Assembly: GCA_002478545.1 (NCBI GenBank)
Contig: DLOY01000060.1
Coordinates: 5,473 to 12,044 of the forward strand
Length of the DNA: 6,572 nucleotides
Direction: 5' to 3'
Source of the DNA: Micrococcales bacterium UBA7472
GTDB lineage: Bacteria; Actinomycetota; Actinomycetes; Actinomycetales; Microbacteriaceae
The notes beneath the pieces were generated by a model. It saw only the letters and a program-made list of their open reading frames with translations. It was not told where the DNA came from and did no database searches. How positions within the stretch are numbered: the first letter of the stretch is position 1; every line of letters starts with the position of its first letter. Positions 6,401-6,572 of this stretch are shown here, piece by piece. Position numbers and translations under genes: made by a program.

Positions 6401-6572
6401 GAGTAGAGGTCGGGCTAGTTGTGCTAGTAGAAAAGCTAGTAACTGTGGGACCCAGTGCTTCGAATGTCACCGTGAAAGTCTGGGTTGACTGACCGCAGGT
6501 GTAATCAACTCCTCCCCAGTTATTGTTTCCAATCGCCGGCCTGAAGGTGATTCCACCATTCAAAGAGCATGA
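465..6572 (-). CDS. Giant modular surface protein: Ig-like repeats, C-type-lectin domain, Thr-Pro stalk, polytopic membrane tail (5'-partial)
   Basis: The frame is open to the window edge: three more codons (Ser-Cys-Ser, 6572-6564) precede the TTG at 6563-6561, which is therefore best read as an internal Leu. At least 2,035 residues are visible; the signal peptide and start are missing. Order of parts: Ig-like array 38-668, lectin-associated beta domain 669-780, C-type-lectin-like domain 788-920, adhesin-type beta domain 940-1063, Cys-pair beta domain 1064-1174, unrecognised region 1175-1375, Thr-Pro stalk 1392-1495, Ala/Gly/Ser tract 1563-1622, acidic segment 1623-1640 and about 11 hydrophobic helices from 1696 to the C-terminal Ile. 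No LPXTG motif is seen. The known behaviour of such modules suggests an exported adhesin or glycan-binding protein of the cell surface; the ligand is unknown. No second gene is credible on either strand inside it, and its 3' end overlaps the Nudix stop by four bases. Confidence 0.92.
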   Translation of the reverse strand, partial: SCSLNGGITFRPAIGNNNWGGVDYTCGQSTQTFTVTFEALGPTVTSFSTSTTSPTSTLGPIQYSLVFAATVSGLTADDFLNSGNAPNCLFSVSGSSGTTFTVSVTGCGDGTLAPQLRSNAVSDSLSRVGPSTANTAASILIDRGPPTVTLTPPSSPNNGATLNFTVTSTEALTGLAAGDFSVAGTGCSVGTPSAASGSAPTLSYTIPVNSCADQAAVTLTMNQATVADAAGNTAPAAALAAGPVVVDRTAPGGTISSPGITRDDPITYSVTVNESIQGTVDASDFNVSGTGCSIGSITQSAPTYSVTLIGCNDGVTAALSFKTNTLVDLAGNQGPSAGSPIGSSTVVDRSLAAVTITAPSSPNKNLNLGFTVNFGEPTNNVSETDFEIVSSSTHSCEINAFSPASPRNALSGNFVVTLSACADTNAISLRLKPGTVLDDLGNVGPATAVTSNVVTVDRSAPQLLAVAANNPALSSQSAVSYAVTFNESVTGLTAAMFTLGAGTACSASSLTGSGSSYTVTFTSCANGNSVVLNYNITSAVADLAGNSFAGETGSLSAIVIDTVAPTISSIVKVSSSNSVTYTVNFSEEVTGFDVNSIVLGGTSTVGSTWTISGLVQLTATRYQFVASSQLPDSGSVSFTINTSAVRDLALNPLAAGSIGTPNSSEVVFYFLPSVTLGSLPMLGMAANPIAPELVIQGRGNSLFGIRVSISGAVSGDQLSFTNNNVGLFGSIQTASSNNGVLNLTYNGAQPTAAQWQAAARAVKFATTNTSNANRSITFHIRPTRSYSLDTGHFYEVKTAPEYTWQNWTNSFDRAAGYTFSGMQGYLANITSAAEQSFVASADVANGRAAWLGINDVAVEGTWRVVSGPEAGQLATYTNWDPGEPNNSADYVSLIATGTWDDLSDSAQQAGNYNVSILIVEFGGLPSDTPNQLQASGQMLIDSTPPTVSSLRSISENKTYYRGEKVQLSISFSEIVTVTGAPQLLLETGATDRFANYLSGSGTNALTFEYSVESGDQSADLDYVGTNSLGLNGGSITDAVGNPATLTLSSPGTSGSISSSSNVVVDGSQVTMVLGTSNTTSTTRDLVYTLTSSAPIDCGTLSTNMGVDLDGTMVASIDGVSAAANSLSCTINITSQVRPAQFGTTTLTYTQNFSVADLQGQAQSNVRLAQASVVLTVPPIASNLGGHSVTTTNGTIPSQLVNNTPGGLLPSAGAEARTAMAAAGIVSAPAGIPISNAMANLNGVSSSQSVLNAMARAELPAGHGIKPAIQVDPTALSSHVAVSYLNTGSGWFFTGAQAISSSTVEAEPIVFTRAGTYRILIVVVPTNISYRTSSFPANTWINLMMPRATLFANPIPSSGLPQGNQSMEWELVVTGQVQTLAPAPAPSNNQPSNPVTPTPTPTVTPTPTPTVTPTPTPTPTPTPTQTVRPTPTPTPSPTQTVRPTPTPSPTATPTSTPSPSVTPSPTPTPTQTSEPSAQPTPSPSETSQATAQPEPTSEPIAVLPLGEALTALTPTALIPEISFEPGEPVANPALGASGDDEAPPQEFDPLASEESIVAVLEKTTQTVAVVASVAAAAAAAAGAAAAAGAAAGAAAGAASASSASSASAGASSSSAGSNANSAANTAIELEESDEGEISELEVAHDQITLDKQGWGDKLAIFSLGFMTWFDRRSHRLTLALAPVSPLLSKVVNDAAYLRALAGSLSIFLPIAGVIAALMAVADNGNEILTPTWEILLFIAIIGLLDAAAGFISILVFAVGSVIAFGQLPDLDQVRLLMAVFVIAVGPALLTTAFRALRKEPADSTESWWERLSDLAIAPFMAGWSVATMVSVLPAVTGLTVNAANHVADFGVWIAVVAALRVVLEEFVARYYPQRLDVINPTEIPEPGMLQKSTALAIRYGIWVLFTGAIIGPGWESFVGSALFLVPTVIGWYQDRFPNIPWLWRIMPTGVPGLAFSILVASFTTAWLTTLMGVSADLAQLSFVILPLPMLLLSVLGMFARHGATEDEDRPVKKLKWVYRLGGVVMMFFTLNLVGII
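468..1478 (-). other. C-terminal polytopic membrane domain
   Basis: Residues 1696-2032 contain hydrophobic stretches at about 1696-1717, 1728-1760 (long enough for two short helices), 1769-1789, 1810-1833, 1841-1859, 1890-1907, 1912-1927, 1946-1967, 1974-1994 and 2013-2032. Loops rich in Arg/Lys (1665-1695, 1790-1809, 1860-1889, 1995-2012) alternate with neutral or acidic ones, a normal positive-inside pattern. The chain ends inside the last helix at GII. There is no Cys and no transporter or enzyme motif that I recognise. It likely anchors the ectodomain, but a transport or secretion role cannot be excluded. Confidence 0.8.
1698..1877 (-). repeat. Ala/Gly then Ala/Ser low-complexity tract
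   Basis: Residues 1563-1622. VAVVASV is followed by 25 residues that are only Ala and Gly (1570-1594), with G1584, G1588 and G1592 forming tandem GxxxG spacing, then an Ala/Ser/Asn section. It could be a helical linker or a transmembrane helix; charge bias of the later loops favours at least one membrane crossing before residue 1665. Ala codons are mixed (gcc, gca, gct, gcg), so it is not a simple triplet expansion. Confidence 0.8.
2229..2249 (+). other. G-quadruplex motif (template strand of the large gene)
   Basis: Four G-runs (2229-2231, 2236-2239, 2242-2245, 2247-2249) with loops of 4, 2 and 1 bases meet the G3+N1-7 rule. They lie on the + strand, which is the template for the - strand gene. 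The motif arises from Pro-rich coding (ccc/cct with acc). Confidence 0.55.
2313..2333 (+). other. Second G-quadruplex motif in the stalk region
   Basis: G-runs at 2313-2315, 2320-2323, 2325-2327 and 2331-2333 with loops of 4, 1 and 3 bases satisfy the strict rule. As with the other motif, it is on the template strand. It may be only a by-product of coding Thr-Pro repeats. Confidence 0.55.
2439..3041 (-). other. Unrecognised membrane-distal region before the stalk
   Basis: Residues 1175-1375. The first half is Ala/Gly/Asn-rich and perhaps helical (SAGAEARTAMAAAG, SVLNAMARAELPAGHG). The second half looks like a beta sandwich, with GSGWFFTGAQAISSS, EPIVFTRAGTYRILIVVV, NTWINLMMPRATLF and SMEWELVVTG as candidate strands. 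There is no Cys. It joins the Ig/lectin ectodomain to the Thr-Pro stalk. No family could be named. Confidence 0.4.
3042..3374 (-). other. Beta-rich domain with one Cys pair
   Basis: Residues 1064-1174 are Ser/Thr-rich alternating strands: VYTLTSSAPIDCG, then LSCTINITSQV, then TTLTYTQNFSVADLQGQ and VVLTVPP. The only cysteines, C1094 and C1125, are 31 residues apart and could form a disulfide. The end (SVADLQGQ) resembles the VADxAGN turn of the Ig-like repeats, so this may be a divergent relative. The family was not recognised. Confidence 0.5.
3375..3746 (-). other. Adhesin-type beta domain with a GAPQLLLETG strand
   Basis: Residues 940-1063 open with a PPTVSSL strand and carry VTGAPQLLLETG (974-985), YLSGSGTNALTFEYSV (993-1008), GDQSADLDY (1011-1019), LNGGSITDAVGN (1027-1038) and end in VVVDG. 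This pattern recurs as a tandem domain in many large bacterial adhesins. Here there is a single copy, without Cys. It probably acts as a spacer between the lectin domain and the membrane-proximal part. Confidence 0.65.
3804..4202 (-). other. C-type-lectin-like domain (CTLD)
   Basis: Residues 788-920 begin GHFYEV and include GYLANITSAAEQSF (helix-2 region), AWLGIND (846-852, the WIGL core), EGTWRVVSGPEAG, NWDPGEPNN (875-883), TWDD (895-898) and a closing LIVEFGG strand. EPN at 880-882 is the motif that sets mannose-type specificity in animal lectins. Of the residues for Ca2+ site 2, E880, N882 and D898 look present, the WND Asn is Asp (897), and the usual Glu before the D-Y pair is Ala885. The domain has no Cys, as in many bacterial CTLDs. 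Glycan binding is plausible but not established. Confidence 0.85.
4224..4559 (-). other. Beta domain commonly found next to lectin domains
   Basis: Residues 669-780 contain VSISGAVSGDQLSF, then LNLTYNGAQPTAAQWQAAA, then AVKF and SITFHI. From memory this matches a module in large bacterial surface proteins in which a strand pattern (sGDxLsFt ... ltGxAtvaqYQaALRsVtf) comes just before a C-type-lectin-like domain. The order here is the same, which supports both calls. No enzymatic function is expected; its role is probably structural or calcium-linked packing. Confidence 0.6.
4560..6452 (-). repeat. Six tandem Ig-like repeats (about 100 residues each)
   Basis: Divergent protein repeats at residues 38-140, 141-245, 246-346, 347-455, 456-559 and 560-668. 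Most share a core ending in VVVDR or similar, then a Pro-Thr-Val-type opening strand, a FTV/YSV strand with Glu, a DF (or equivalent) turn before a Gly-rich Cys, and a VAD-x-AGN-like turn near the end. This resembles the bacterial Ig-like domains (Big families, Big_12-like) that build rigid stalks in adhesins. Repeats 1-5 each carry one Cys pair: 85/104, 184/208, 289/308, 393/418 and 502/521. Repeat 6 has none, and repeat 1 has lost the AGN turn. Sequence divergence argues against recent duplication. The exact Pfam family is not certain. Confidence 0.85.

Overview
This window holds two protein genes that point at each other. On the + strand is a small, complete Nudix (MutT-type) hydrolase at 88-468. 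On the - strand, from 465 to beyond the right edge, is one very large gene: 2,035 codons are visible, its stop is at 465-467, and its true start lies outside the window. The two stop codons share a 4-base overlap, so there is essentially no intergenic DNA. No tRNA, rRNA, CRISPR array, insertion sequence or phage gene is visible.

The large gene encodes a modular cell-surface protein. In protein order it has the tail of a Cys-containing module, six Ig-like repeats of about 100 residues, a beta domain of the kind that often precedes lectin domains, and a C-type-lectin-like domain with an EPN motif. These are followed by another adhesin-type beta domain, a beta domain with one Cys pair, and an unrecognised 200-residue region. 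After that come a Thr-Pro stalk, an Ala/Gly tract, a short acidic segment and a C-terminal block of about 11 hydrophobic helices. The layout suggests an exported, carbohydrate-binding or adhesive fibre held on a low-complexity stalk and anchored by a polytopic membrane domain instead of an LPXTG sortase signal. That large integral-membrane tail is the least ordinary thing in the window.

The organism is probably an actinobacterium with moderate GC (roughly 50-55% by eye). The reasons are the Thr-Pro stalk style, the lack of an outer-membrane or sortase anchor, and a Nudix gene whose ATG appears to have no Shine-Dalgarno sequence but a possible -10 element at leaderless spacing. A small-genome freshwater Microbacteriaceae lineage (Rhodoluna/Aquiluna type) would fit, but this is inference and no marker gene is present to prove it.

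The two genes show no functional link: one is nucleotide-pool housekeeping, the other a surface protein. Residue numbers for the large protein count the codon at 6563-6561 as residue 1; this is a numbering convenience and not a start call.
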